From NCBI RefSeq assembly GCF_037126465.1, contig NC_088209.1:5721947-5785946 (forward strand): DNA of 64,000 bases, given 5' to 3'. Each line of letters begins with the position of its first letter. Position 1 is the first letter of the stretch. The notes under the pieces were generated by a model, which saw nothing but the letters and a program-made list of their open reading frames with translations, was not told where the DNA came from and ran no database searches. This document shows positions 34,145-44,660 of this stretch, piece by piece. This DNA is from Ornithodoros turicata (taxonomy: Eukaryota > Arthropoda > Arachnida > Ixodida > Argasidae). A program made the translations under genes and the position numbers.

Positions 34145-34310
34145 AGGAAGGAGTGGGGGACACGGGGGTTAGCATGCGTCCTGGGTCGACCTCAGGGGGA
34201 ACTGTGCAACATTCGTCTGGAAAGTCTTCGGAAAACCCAGGGAAAACCTCAGACAGCAGAGCCGGTGTAAGGATTCGAACCCATGTCACCCCCAATCTCG
34301 GTGGGCAGGC
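34145..34310 (-). mobile_element. tRNA-derived SINE
   Basis: On the minus strand, GGGTTCGAATCC (34,270-34,281) is a textbook pol III B box. It is followed by a body containing CTGTCTGAGGTTTTCCCTGG and TTTTCCGAAGACTTTCC and then CACAGTTCCCCCTGAGGTC. I remember this body as a very common dispersed repeat in hard ticks. The A box upstream is poorly conserved and no clear tail or TSD is visible, so this is a partial copy. Confidence 0.65.
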
Positions 34311-35560
34311 ATGGCGCAACAGAAACACTACGGAGCGTGCGCAGTCACGTGACCGGAACCGAACCAGATTTGGCAACCGTTCGGACGGCGTTGATGAGAG
34401 CACTCAAAAGCGCTCAGAGTTGGAGGAAAGCGCTCCGAATGAAACAGCCGAATGCAGTAAGAGTGCTTTGTCTCGACCAGTCGAAGATGAAACATCGCTC
34501 TGGAGCGCTCTAGAGCGATCGGAAGCAATCACTCGAAGACACCATAACCAAATGTATCAAACGTGCGAAAAATTGCGAATAACATGTACCCTAGTTTTGA
34601 TGTCGAATATCTAGGTTTTGAGATATTAGTGCGCCAAATCAAGATGTCATCAGTCACAAACGTCAGAAGGACCAATTACAGTTGTGCAGCCGCACGTGGT
34701 GTGTGGTCTTGACTGCTTGCAAAGCTGACGTCGACGGCTATACGTTTGGTCCCTATTGACTCTTCCATCAGGTTTTAAAGAGTGTTACAAATGTTCTCAG
34801 TACATGTCGAATAGCTTTACAAAATGTGTACGTCGTTCTCCAGAACATACCAGGTAACATGGCACCGCCTCTCTACTAAGTCGTGCTACGTTACGCATCT
34901 TGAGTCACTTGAACTGCCCTACAATTGAGAGGCACATGTCTACTCTGTATGCAATTCAGGTGTAGTCTGCTGCATATAATACAACCATTTATAATGCATG
35001 TGGCTCCGGGCTCTGGACTAGTACGTGCCCGATAGTTTGATTTTCCCGGGAGCATGCCCTGTGATTCACTTTGACTTTGGTGGGACAAAGGTTGCGAAAC
35101 TGCCGTGTGTGCAGGCTGGTGTAAGCTGTACTGATAATCAACTGTGATGGTGACAAACGTCGTCATGACAGCACATGCTCAGCTGTGAAGTACTGGTGCA
35201 GAGAACAATAGGCCCTAACTACATGATGAAGAAATATTTATTTTTCCACCACCAAATCAGCAAGACAAAATATAGCAAGAGCAGAGAAAAGAACGCGAAA
35301 GAAAACAAAAATGCGCAAAATGAGATATACTAAAAAATGTTACGAACGAGGGACACGACACAGGGACTCTATCGTGTCGGCCTTTTGGTGTCTCCTCAAG
35401 CTCAAGGTTTTCCTTTTAAGCAAAAATGTATGCCTCCTGTTCTCGACACTGCTCGACAACACTGAAGCTTTACACTTGTGTGATATGTGCACCCGTGTTG
35501 TGTATCCTCATATCCTGTACAGGTAAATCTTAAGAATGGAAAACACATCCCTGTGGAATC
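34311..35560. other. No gene recognised
   Basis: About 34,390-34,520 is rich in GAGCGCT/AGCGCTC words (for example AAAGCGCT, CTGGAGCGCTCTAGAGCG), which can form small hairpins. The rest is unassigned. Confidence 0.35.
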
Positions 35561-36893
35561 AAGTCACATGATTTATCTCTTTCTCTTTCATCTTTCGGTG
35601 TTCGCCTTTGGAACAGTCTTCCGATTTCCATACGCTCGTTAGGTAGCTTCAGACATGTACAAGATACTCAAAAATTTATTTAAGATAAGATAATAAATAC
35701 TAACGTTAGAATGTAATTAAGATAGAGTATAAATACATGAAAATTAAAGCAATTAAGATAGAGTATAAATACATGAAAATTAAAGTAATTAAGATAGAGT
35801 ACAAAACACTTCGAAAAGTATTTGAAATACAATTAAGATACCATTTATCCTTGAACCCAGAAAAGTCACCGGTCACTGGTCAATGCGGCAAGTCGCCGCT
35901 ATGCGACATGAATCACCTAAACCCCGCGCACTATATACGCTAGCCGCCGCTGTGTGATAGGAGTCATCTAAACACAAGTCCCAAAAAGATAACAAAGAGA
36001 TACCACATAATTTCACTAAGTATATGTGTCCCAGAACAAAGCAAACTTCTAGCACGGTCCATTGAAGGACGGTCCATCAAGGGACCGTGCTTCTAGCAAG
36101 TCCCTGCTCGACGAGGTCAGAATTCGGTGTCACCGCGTCAGGGCACACATAATAGAACCCTCACTGGTCAAGGATTAGTACAGACGGGGCAAGATCTCTA
36201 AATGGGGACTTCCAAGAAGGGCCAATGTCTGGGTCAAGTTCGAGGGACTCAGGAAATTTCCACTCAACAAGCAAGATAATGGAAAGACGAGAGACAGAAA
36301 GTTTGAGAGGGACATCCAAAATATGTAATTAGAGTATTGAGTAGAAAATACCATAAAATGTATTTTAAATAGAGTACAAATACACAGAACAAAAAGTATT
36401 GGGTAGAGTACCAAAATACCGCAAACTGTATTTAAAATACAGTATTTTAAATACAATACTCCAAATACGTACAAGTCTGGGTAGCTTCCCATTATTTAAA
36501 CGCCATTGTAAAATGTATTTTCGCGACACATAGCACATCCGTCACGGGTCTTGACAATGAGTCTAATTTGGTCTACTGTTCACATTTCCTTGTGTTAATG
36601 CTTAGCTGACACTGACATACGTTTTCTTTCTTCTATTTTATTTTTCTTCTTCTTCATTTTTTTTCTTTTTATAGCAGCATTGTAATATGTGTAATAATAT
36701 GTTCTAGCATGTAGAACTGTCTTATGTAATGCTGAATGTAATTTTTACTTGTAATAATGTTTCCCCACACGCTTATTTTATACATCACTGATTATTTATA
36801 AGGACCGATTTACAGGGCCTGCCCTCTCATTCCTTTATTTGCTCATATGTACGTTTTTGATGTTTTCAATAAACTATTGAACTATAGAACTAT
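35561..36893 (+). mobile_element. LINE 3' end (CR1/L2-like), split by hAT MITE
   Basis: The frame ending WNSLPISIRSL lies just left of the nested MITE, and the rest of the same C-terminal motif (Phe-Pro-Leu-Phe-Lys-Arg type, stop at ~36,530) lies just right of it. The reading frame is continuous once the MITE and one TSD copy are discounted. The 3' UTR runs to CAATAAACTATTGAACTATAG near 36,890. W..LP..I......F is the usual end of CR1/L2 reverse transcriptase ORFs. The 5' end of this copy is not recognisable. Confidence 0.7.
35650..36479. mobile_element. hAT MITE, perfect 8-bp TSD GGTAGCTT
   Basis: The 830-bp element begins CAGACATGTAC and ends GTACAAGTCTG, with GGTAGCTT at 35642-35649 and 36480-36487. 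The interior is full of GTATTTTAAATAC-type palindromes near the right end and a tandem ~33-bp unit (AATTAAGATAGAGTATAAAT) around 35,715-35,805. Non-coding. Confidence 0.9.
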
Positions 36894-37040
36894 CATATGC
36901 ACATTGCAATCATGTCTCTATTTGTCACGAATTCCACAATGCCTCTAATCTGGCTTTGTTGCGTGTGTTTTTAATATGTTCGGAATAGAAACTAACAGGC
37001 AAAAATGGGAGAAGTCTAGCACTCGCAAGTGAATAAAATA

Positions 37041-37400
37041 ACTATTTAAAGAGATTGAAACATTTATTTTACTAAAAAAACAAGCTTTCGGACGGAGTCC
37101 GTCCTTCATCAGGTACGATACATTGAACACTTGGTAGAGATATTTATACTAATGTACATCAGAGAAAGGGGACAGCGAAGGCGGAGAGGAGGAAATACAA
37201 ATTCTTGTTAGAGAGTACTGAGGGCGCAAAAAAGAAAATACAAAAGAAAGCGATGTATAGTCGGAGCGTTACCGGAGACCAAAACCGTTGAGAGATCTCA
37301 GGTGAGCGGACATCGTAAAGCAGACCGCTGGAAAGAATATTACACTGCTGAGGTTTGAGAAAAAATAAACAATGGCAGCACTCGTGTTTAGCCTGCATTC
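37041..37400 (-). mobile_element. Retroelement 3' tail with hammerhead-like core
   Basis: On the minus strand the 3' part of this segment contains CTGATGA, a GGACGG...CCGTCC hairpin, then GAAA (37,088-37,113). That is the order of the hammerhead ribozyme core. Similar sequences are common in Penelope-like elements. A T-rich tail with AATAAATG follows at about 37,055. Stem III and the cleavage-site triplet are not convincing here, so self-cleavage is uncertain. Upstream pyrimidine-rich DNA (37,160-37,400) shows no intact ORF. Confidence 0.45.
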
Positions 37401-37886
37401 TAACGTACAGAAACTGAGAAAAGGCTAACGGTTATCAGGAGTTTTGCAAAAGTGGTGTTTACAAACTTGCCACTGTTTTCTCTACTTTATCTACTCATAC
37501 ATACATTTTGTGGAAAGAGTATAGTGTGCAATATGCTCAATAACAGTTTCAGATATAGACACTGTTGTTAAAAGGACAACTTAACTCCAGACTAGCCGTT
37601 ACCAAGTGTAGAGAGATTTGGAAGCTCACCTGCAACATTTGTACAGCAAAACTGGATCAACTGCACAAACTATATAATATAGTACCAGCTTCCAAGATAA
37701 TACAACAAAGAATAGACTACAAACCCCAACTGTCACCATCTTCATGCATGGGGTGCCCAGAGCCGATATTGCTCCCGGTAATCTGGTTGACGAGTCTCAC
37801 AGTGAGAACGGAAGTTCTACGTTGTCCAAAAGGTTTAGTTTTAGTATTTACGCACCAACTATTTCACAGCTGTCGTGCCTCAAGCC
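37401..37886. other. No gene recognised; left flank of element 2
   Basis: Ordinary sequence with one 110-codon frame lacking motifs. It ends in TACAGC (37,887-37,892), the left copy of the element 2 target-site duplication. Confidence 0.4.
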
Positions 37887-37892
37887 TACAGC
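37887..37892 (+). repeat. Target-site duplication TACAGC, left
   Basis: Abuts the first base of the inverted arm. The identical hexamer abuts the other end at 50,836. Confidence 0.85.
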
Positions 37893-38284
37893 AGTAGTAA
37901 TAGGTGGGGCAGAAACAAGCCCCTAGCGAATCCAGGACCCCCCCTACCCTGAGCCCTGCGCGTATTTTTCCCCTGCGCGGCGCGTCCCTGCGCGTTTTTT
38001 TCACCGCGCGGCGCGCGTGCGGAGGCTTGTCCGCGCGATTATAACATGCAAAGAAGGTTCATACACAAAAAGTACGAGTGAAAAAATATATTTATTAATG
38101 CCAATCAAGTTGCCAATTGTAATGTCAATCAAGTTGCCAATTGTAAAGCCAATAGTGGCTGGGAATTCTACCAATTGTGATGTCTGCCAATTGTGATGCC
38201 AATCAGGTGAAGGAGAAAAACCCAGCTGAAAAACCTTCACCACCTGTAATAGAAGAAACACGATACACATAATAAAGAATATAC

Positions 38285-38960
38285 TTACTCATTACCAATT
38301 TCACAGCTTCCATATGGATATGACTCAATGACATTAAAGAGATATCTCTTATCATCATAGGGCATGAGTGCAAGCTTAGTTGTTTCCACTGTATACATGC
38401 ATTGGCGCTTACTTCATATGGTCCTTTGTGGATGACTTACCTTCACACTACTAAACAAAACATCTTTATATACATCGTGATGCAATTCCCTACGAGCAAT
38501 ACTTTTGTTAACACCTTTTTCTCTAGCAATTTGACTATCGTTACTCAATCGGATAGAATACATTTTTGCTTTCAGAGCAACCACCTCTTCAATTATCCTA
38601 CCTCCAGTCTCATCCTTGAAGCGGAACAGAGCCCCTTTATTTTTATTCCTATAGAGTCGATGATCAGTGGGATAGGATGAAAGATCGAGGTGATCATCTG
38701 CAATCTTTTTGATTTCTTCTTCATACTCTGACGTATGAAACACACCAATGATAGAATCGGTATCCGAATACATGATGGTGATGGGACAATTCAATTTTTC
38801 CAAGAGAGTGCAATAGACAAATTCATACATTACCAACTTACTATAATCTAAAATACAAAAACCAATCTGTAATGGAAAGCTACACTTTACCTTCCTTTTC
38901 TTCATCTCATACAACACACAATTCTCTGACAAAATTTCAAATCGAATGCAATCAGAGCGT
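38285..38960 (-). pseudogene. PolB C-terminal fragment (left arm)
   Basis: Minus-strand remnant of a protein-primed family B DNA polymerase (DNA_pol_B_2 type, as in Polintons and adenoviruses). Homology starts about residue 26 of the open frame that begins at 39,016. The first ~25 codons come from the adjacent subterminal repeat. Visible motifs are KLVMYEFVY, the palm metal-binding motif YSDTDS, the block RFKDETGG.IIEEVVALKAKMYSI, and KGVNKSIARREL. An in-frame TGA at 38,414-38,416 is followed by more family-like sequence in the same frame (PYDDKRYLFNV), ending at 38,285. The N-terminal exonuclease, TPR regions and first palm motifs are absent, so this is not an active polymerase. The right-arm copy is at 49,795-50,459. 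Confidence 0.8.
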
Positions 38961-39015
38961 GACCGGAGGGTTGCTGTGGTGGGCGGAGCGTGACCGGAGG
39001 GCTGCGCGCTTACCA

Positions 39016-39360
39016 TTCATCCTGGGCTGACTTCTTTCGTCATACTTGGGCCGACTTCCTTCCCGTTACAGGTGGGCGGAGCGTGACCGGAGGGCTGCTG
39101 TGGTGGGCGGAGCGTGACCGGAGGGCTACGTGCTTACCCTTCACCCTGGGCTGACTTCTTTCACAATTTTCCTACTTGGGCGTCGCGTGGCCGGAGGGCT
39201 GCGTGCGCGTTTACCATTCAGCCTGGGCCGCCGACTTTCGTCATTTTTTTCAGCCTGGGCCGCCGACTTTCCTCATTTTTCAGCATGGGCCGCCGACTTT
39301 CGTCATTTTTTCAGCCTGGGTCGACTTCAATCGTAATTTTTCCAGCTACAACAGGTGTGC
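39016..39360 (+). repeat. Subterminal CTGGGC-GACTTC repeat cluster, left
   Basis: At least seven copies of CTGGGC(C/T)GACTTC or CTGGGCCGCCGACTTTC, each followed within ~10 bp by an ATTTTT run. They are interleaved with GGGCGGAGCGTGACCGGAGGGCTGC-like units. The same repeats occur in element 1 and, mirrored, at 49,375-49,790. Confidence 0.8.
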
Positions 39361-39779
39361 AGTTTACATGCAAAGGATAGCCATACACAAAAGTACATGT
39401 GAAAATATATTTATTAAAGTCATTAGGAATTATGTGATGACTCTGCGTGAATGGGAAAAACTTAGCCAAAAAATCTGAAATAGAAGGAACACAATACACG
39501 TAACAAAGAATATTACAGGTATGATACATTAGCATTGAATATGTATCACAAATCAAACACAATATTTTTATTAGTGGAAGTTTTCAATGAATCAGAATTG
39601 ATACCGCATTTAAGATATTCTTAATCAATACGATTACAACCAAAATTACAAATTGTATTATCAAACGTCTAATATTCTTATACGTGAGAACCATCAGTGC
39701 AATAGCGCGAAGTGCTGATAGTTGTATGTAATTAACTGTGAACAGCAGAGACACTGGAAGACTATGGGACACGAACACA

Positions 39780-40860
39780 AGACGAAATAAAATCTATACC
39801 ACTACAAAGAAGATATTCCACTTCACCACATAGCACGCTCCTAGCCAACAAAGAACGACATGAACACAAGAGGAAAATCAGAAGATAAAATCAAACTCAT
39901 CAGAAAATAGACATGTTAAAAATGAACTTCACCACATAGCACACTCCTAGCCAACAAACAGAACGACACGAACACAAGAGGAAATAAAATCTATACCACT
40001 ACAAAGAAGATATTCCACTTCACCACATAGCACACTCCTAGCCAACAAAGAACGACACGAACACAAGAGGAAAATCAGAAGATAAAATCAAACTCATCAG
40101 AAAATAGACATGTTAAAAATGAACTTCACCACATAGCACACTCCTAGCCAACAAACAGAACGACACGAACACAAGAGGAAATAAAATCTATACCACTACA
40201 AAGAAGATATTCCACTTCACCACATAGCACGCTCCTAGCCAACAAAGAACGACACGAACACAAGAGGAAAATCAGAAGATAAAATCAAACTCATCAGAAA
40301 ATAGACATGTTAAAAATGAACTTCACCACATAGCACACTCCTAGCCAACAAACAGAACGACACGAACACAAGAGGAAATAAAATCTATACCACTACAAAG
40401 AAGATATTCCACTTCACCACATAGCACGCTCCTAGCCAACAAAGAACGACACGAACACAAGAGGAAAATCAGAAGATAAAATCAAACTCATCAGAAAATA
40501 GACATGTTAAAAATGAACTTCACCACATAGCACACTCCTAGCCAACAAACAGAACGACACGAACACAAGAGGAAATAAAATCTATACCACTACAAAGAAG
40601 ATATTCCACTTCACCACATAGCACACTCCTAGCCAACAAAGAACGACACGAACACAAGAGGAAATAAAATCTATACCAATACAAAGAAGATATTTCTAAT
40701 CAAAACAACATAGTAATCTATCATTCAGTAAATTAGAAGAAAAAATCAAACTCATCAGAAAATAGACATGTTAAAAATGAACTTCACCATATAGCGCGCT
40801 CCTAGCCAACAACCAGATCTAATGATATCTGACCTGCATGATTTGTTGAAGACGGATGCC
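39780..40860 (+). repeat. 197-bp tandem array, left arm (~5 units)
   Basis: The phrase CTTCACCACATAGCACACTC recurs at 39,926, 40,123, 40,320 and 40,517, a 197-bp period. Each unit is composed of two related halves sharing CTCCTAGCCAACAAA and CGAACACAAGAGGAAA. The array is non-coding. The mirrored array in the right arm has about two fewer units. Confidence 0.85.
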
Positions 40861-42135
40861 GATAGATGTATGGAAGACCACGGAACACGAACACAAGAGG
40901 AAATAAATCTATACCACTACAAAGAAGATATTCTTAATCAATACGATTACAATCAAATTACAAATTGTATTATAAAAGTCTGAGACGTGAGAACCATCTT
41001 TGCAATAGCGTGAATATTTGTCGTAACATTTCGAGCGCAATAGGGAATCTCAGTTTCATATTCCAACATTACTCAACTTTTAATTTCTTATTAAGTGAAC
41101 AGCATAGACGTAAGGAAATAACGAGAAACAACACAATCATCAGCTACAAGTAATAGAGAGCCAAACCTGCGCACCATCCAACACATAGAGAAATAATAGC
41201 TAATCAATCTATCAATGGCGAACTAGCACAGGCTTAACGCTGAAGAACAGAGGAACACGCGGCGACACGTAAACATCAACAGAGGAAAATAGTCTATCAT
41301 TGAACCATCATAAAATCGATCAATATACAATTTTCATTCTAACAAACACTACGAACCTTGATGGAGGTATCCAAGACATAGGAAATATGCACGATTTTCA
41401 CTCTTTTCCTCAAAGCCGGGAGACTTTATGTCTATATCTATGTGACCATAGCACAGCGCATGCTTTATCACTCAAAGGGTTAGGGGCTATATTACTTTGT
41501 CCAGCAAACGGGGCGCTCTAGAGGTCAGATAAGAGAGTTCAAAGGCGATATAGTTTATTGTGCAGCGCAAATAGATGTCGATATCACTCGCTGGGGTCAC
41601 TATCTTTTCGCATCCTTTCCCTGAAATGGAAATCTTTCGTCAAAGTGGTTGTCAAGTCGGCTAAGTTTGTAGAGATGCGGTATTGTTATTGAAAATGTAG
41701 AGAAAGTCCAAATTATTAATTGGTAGCAACGATACTCAATCAAAAACGAGAAACAAATTTAATTACGTCAATTTTTGTAATATTTTGCAACAGAAATTTC
41801 TAATGAACCACACAGAAATATCAAATGTGAAATGCAACTCAGAGTTATGAGGCAATCCCATCTTAGAGGTACTTACTTATGTCAATCGAGTGAACAATTG
41901 AAACAAATACAAGACAATAATTATCTCGAGCGGTAAGTTCACAACTCATAGAATATCAGTCGAGTGACTGATACTTGAAACAAAATCAAAACAATAATTC
42001 TCACGACAGGTGGAGATTATAGCATTCTAAATCAGATAATAAAATTTTAATCAATAAAATAAACATAGATATGCTTTTAATTAAGTGTAGACGTGCACTT
42101 GAAAACAGAAGAGACAATTGCTCTACTTTGAAAAG

Positions 42136-42564
42136 ATGGACAGGTTTTGTACTCTATACCATAAGTCATGGGAAGATGTGATAAAAAACTGCTTCGAAAA
42201 GGAGGAGCCGCGAAACGATTTCATTATCGCTGCATTTCAATACGTCCTAGACATGGTCGTATTCGGAGATATGGTACAAACTACAGAACTGAAGGTGCAA
42301 GAATTTATATGCCGAATCTACAATACTTATAAAAATATCTGCACATCAACGTCTGAAGGGCCATTGGGATTGATGGCGGAGTTTTTGAGGTTTGCCAACG
42401 AAGAATTGAAATACACTAGACCAGATGTAATTGTAATCATTGCAATGGGCATTGCGTACATCAAGAAAGCAGTCGGATCAAATTATCATATACAAGCGGT
42501 CTATATCGCACGATTCATTACGGATTTGTTGAAATTACACATATCTGAGATGGAAAGTACATAA
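42136..42564 (+). CDS. ORF A, uncharacterised protein (142 aa)
   Basis: Starts at ATG 42,136 (the frame is open slightly upstream but lacks an ATG). The predicted protein is acidic-to-neutral and mostly alpha-helical. Blocks are DRFCTLYHKSWEDVIKNCF, AAFQYVLDMVVFGDMVQ, LMAEFLRFANEELKY and the hydrophobic DVIVIIAMGIAYIKK. No signal peptide. ORF B follows ~70 bp downstream on the same strand, implying a shared transcription unit pointing to the palindrome centre. A truncated homologue is in element 1 and a LINE-interrupted copy in the right arm. I recognise no family. The all-helical profile invites structure comparison with small helical regulators such as Bcl-2-like folds, but that is only a guess. 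Confidence 0.6.
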   Translation: MDRFCTLYHKSWEDVIKNCFEKEEPRNDFIIAAFQYVLDMVVFGDMVQTTELKVQEFICRIYNTYKNICTSTSEGPLGLMAEFLRFANEELKYTRPDVIVIIAMGIAYIKKAVGSNYHIQAVYIARFITDLLKLHISEMEST

Positions 42565-42633
42565 AATCTTATCATGTGATATATTCCACTACCACGGCAA
42601 CGCAATTATTTTCTTCTACCAGTCTCTGCAACG

Positions 42634-42981
42634 ATGTCGAATCAACAGAAGTTCAATATTGTCGTGCAAGGTCTGATGTATTATCACCTGTTGAAACTCA
42701 ACAAACATATCAATTGCGGTGGACCACCGGACGATTTTCATCTAATACTCTCTTGTACGCCATTCAAGAACCTTCATACAAAGAAAGGAAGCATCAATAA
42801 GAGACTCTGCAAATTCATCGCGACAAAGTGCAAGTTGTTGAAGCAATACAAACACGGCGACAACATAGCGCCTGCATTAATCAACGCTGGATTCAAGCGC
42901 CCAATAATCAGAATAAACTATTTAATGTCTTCGGAATTCATCAATGAAGACAACAAACGAAAACTTCAGAGTTTGAAATAG
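42634..42981 (+). CDS. ORF B, uncharacterised protein (115 aa)
   Basis: Intact frame from ATG 42,634 to TAG 42,979-42,981. The product is identical to the right-arm copy (44,996-45,343) and clearly homologous to element 1 ORF B (14,871-15,218). It is strongly basic in the middle (RLCKFIATKCKLLKQYKHGD), with a conserved GGPPDDFHLILSC block and a GFKRPIIRINYL block near the C terminus. No transmembrane segment or known motif. Followed by AATAAAC at ~42,999, a possible poly(A) signal. Retention of an open frame in three copies across two elements suggests a functional gene product, perhaps structural or replicative in the parent virus-like element. The role is unknown. Confidence 0.65.
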   Translation: MSNQQKFNIVVQGLMYYHLLKLNKHINCGGPPDDFHLILSCTPFKNLHTKKGSINKRLCKFIATKCKLLKQYKHGDNIAPALINAGFKRPIIRINYLMSSEFINEDNKRKLQSLK

Positions 42982-43091
42982 AATTGTAATTTATCGAAAT
43001 AAACAAGTGTATAAGTGAAACAATAATTGTAATCTTTGTCATCATTAAAATGAATTCTTCGCATCACAATGAAAAACACTTTACATTTAGC

Positions 43092-43316
43092 ATGGCTAGA
43101 CTGAGAACAATGATCGCTAAGGAAACGAAATATTCCACAATTTGTGTAAGAATTCTTGTATGGAATGAGACCTGACCACCAAATAGGTTTTACTCGACTA
43201 CACTCTGTACAAATTCAACACCCGAAGGATAGAATTGCCGGAGAAGGATCGGTCATTGAAATTTAGAGACATGATAGAGCGGTCTATGATTACAAAAAGG
43301 ATCACTAATCTCATGT
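43092..43316 (+). pseudogene. ORF C remnant, left arm
   Basis: ATG 43,092 opens a frame (MARLRTMIAKE...) that stops after ~29 codons. A second frame downstream reads RRIELPEKDRSLKFRDMIER and runs to the arm boundary. Both parts align with the equivalent segment of element 1 (15,322-15,590). It looks like a third small gene, frameshifted in each copy. Confidence 0.4.
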
Positions 43317-44660
43317 GAAAACTTATCATATTTCATGAATTAAATTCCGCAGTGCATGTATATTTCTCAATCAGTTGCACTATCCCAGACTTAGTAAAAG
43401 AAGAAAAGGTCTCTTTGACAAGCAACCCGATTGGAGTGCGGAACAAATAAATACATATTTTTGTCAACACAGTTGTCCATTGTTTGAGTAGGAAAAAGGA
43501 GCCGTCCAAGGCTTGCAGTGGAGGCCAAGATATGGCAAAACGGGAAATAAGGCAAGATAACTGATTGCGGCGGGTCGTTCGCGACAACTTTTACAATCGC
43601 ATTGGGGTTCACTGCCTGGGAGATAATACGAAGCCTTCGCGAAAAGCGAATCTATTATCAGATGCCGCAATGCAAACGAAAGATTTTACGAGCACGACGT
43701 ACAGGCCAAGTCTACGTTTCTAATCACGTAGTCTTCGTAACACACGGCACACAAACGTATATGAAATAATTTCCAAGTGGCAATCAGATTTTGGGAGAAG
43801 CGGATCACACAACAGCCATCAGAAGTGCTTAACCAATATACAATGAAGATGAGCGTTATGCATAAACACAATGGAAGATACGTTATATTAATTATAATAA
43901 CCAGATCAGCGCAGGTCACACATAAACATAGATCCAATTCACAAAATATACTAGAGATTTCCTGTAACCATACAGAAAAAACTATCACATTATTTTAGTG
44001 TCATAGCATCTAGGCACTACAAATGGAAAGGCCATACTGTAATTTTATAAGTCTTTAGCTCATAACGTTGTAACACGCAAATTCCACACTAAAGATAATT
44101 TTCTTCTTTAAATTTTCAAAATCAAAACTGCACGCTATTTCTTGCATTTTTCTAAAGATATAGATTAAAAAGTTGTGCATATACTCACACATACTATACA
44201 AGATATTTGATTGAGGATTAATTGCTAAAATTTATCGATCCACATTAAGGAGAAGTGTTGACTACCACACAGCGGTAAGAGTTTATAATCACAATTTGAA
44301 CAAGTGTTGCGATTTATGATCAGTGTTGTAGAATGTGTAATTTCACAATACGCAAGCTTTAGGTCGCTCACTTTGACGAGCACTCTTTCATGATGTCAGG
44401 GAATTTAATCAAATGGATTGATATTTTCTGTATACACTATAACATAATGCGAATTCTTTATGTCGCGGATATTAAAAGTTATGAATATTTTTCCAACGAA
44501 AATTTACTTAAGACTCGAAGAAAGGGTCACCCGCGTCGTCGAAGACGTTTCGGCAACACGCCGGGCCGCGTTTCCCCAATGGTGTACCCGAAACCGAACG
44601 CGATTCTGCGCCCGACGCGTTAACGCGGTACCGCACGCGAGCGTGTTGCTTTTTCTGGAA
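43317..44660. other. Element 2 single-copy spacer
   Basis: 1,344 bp between the arms, unrelated to the centre of element 1. Mostly AT-rich, but 44,515-44,650 is abruptly GC-rich. Its plus-strand frame 44,390-44,623 ends in a short Arg/Pro-rich stretch (RRKGHPRRRRRFGNTPGR). That resembles small basic virion-core proteins in composition only. Other frames (43,333-43,587 and 43,686-43,988, minus strand) have no recognisable motifs. Confidence 0.5.

Larger units (their letters stand above)
37893..43316 (+). repeat. Element 2 left inverted arm
   Basis: Inverted partner of 44,661-50,835. The arms are nearly identical: ORF B is the same in both at the protein level, and the PolB ORFs differ at two or three residues. 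This arm has no LINE insertion but has a longer tandem array. The inner boundary is CTAATCTCATGT at 43,316. Confidence 0.9.

Noticed and set aside
33815..34614. Overlapping 150-167-codon plus-strand frames as host exons
   Set aside because: They overlap the minus-strand SINE and the GAGCGCT-rich repeats, with no recognisable domain.
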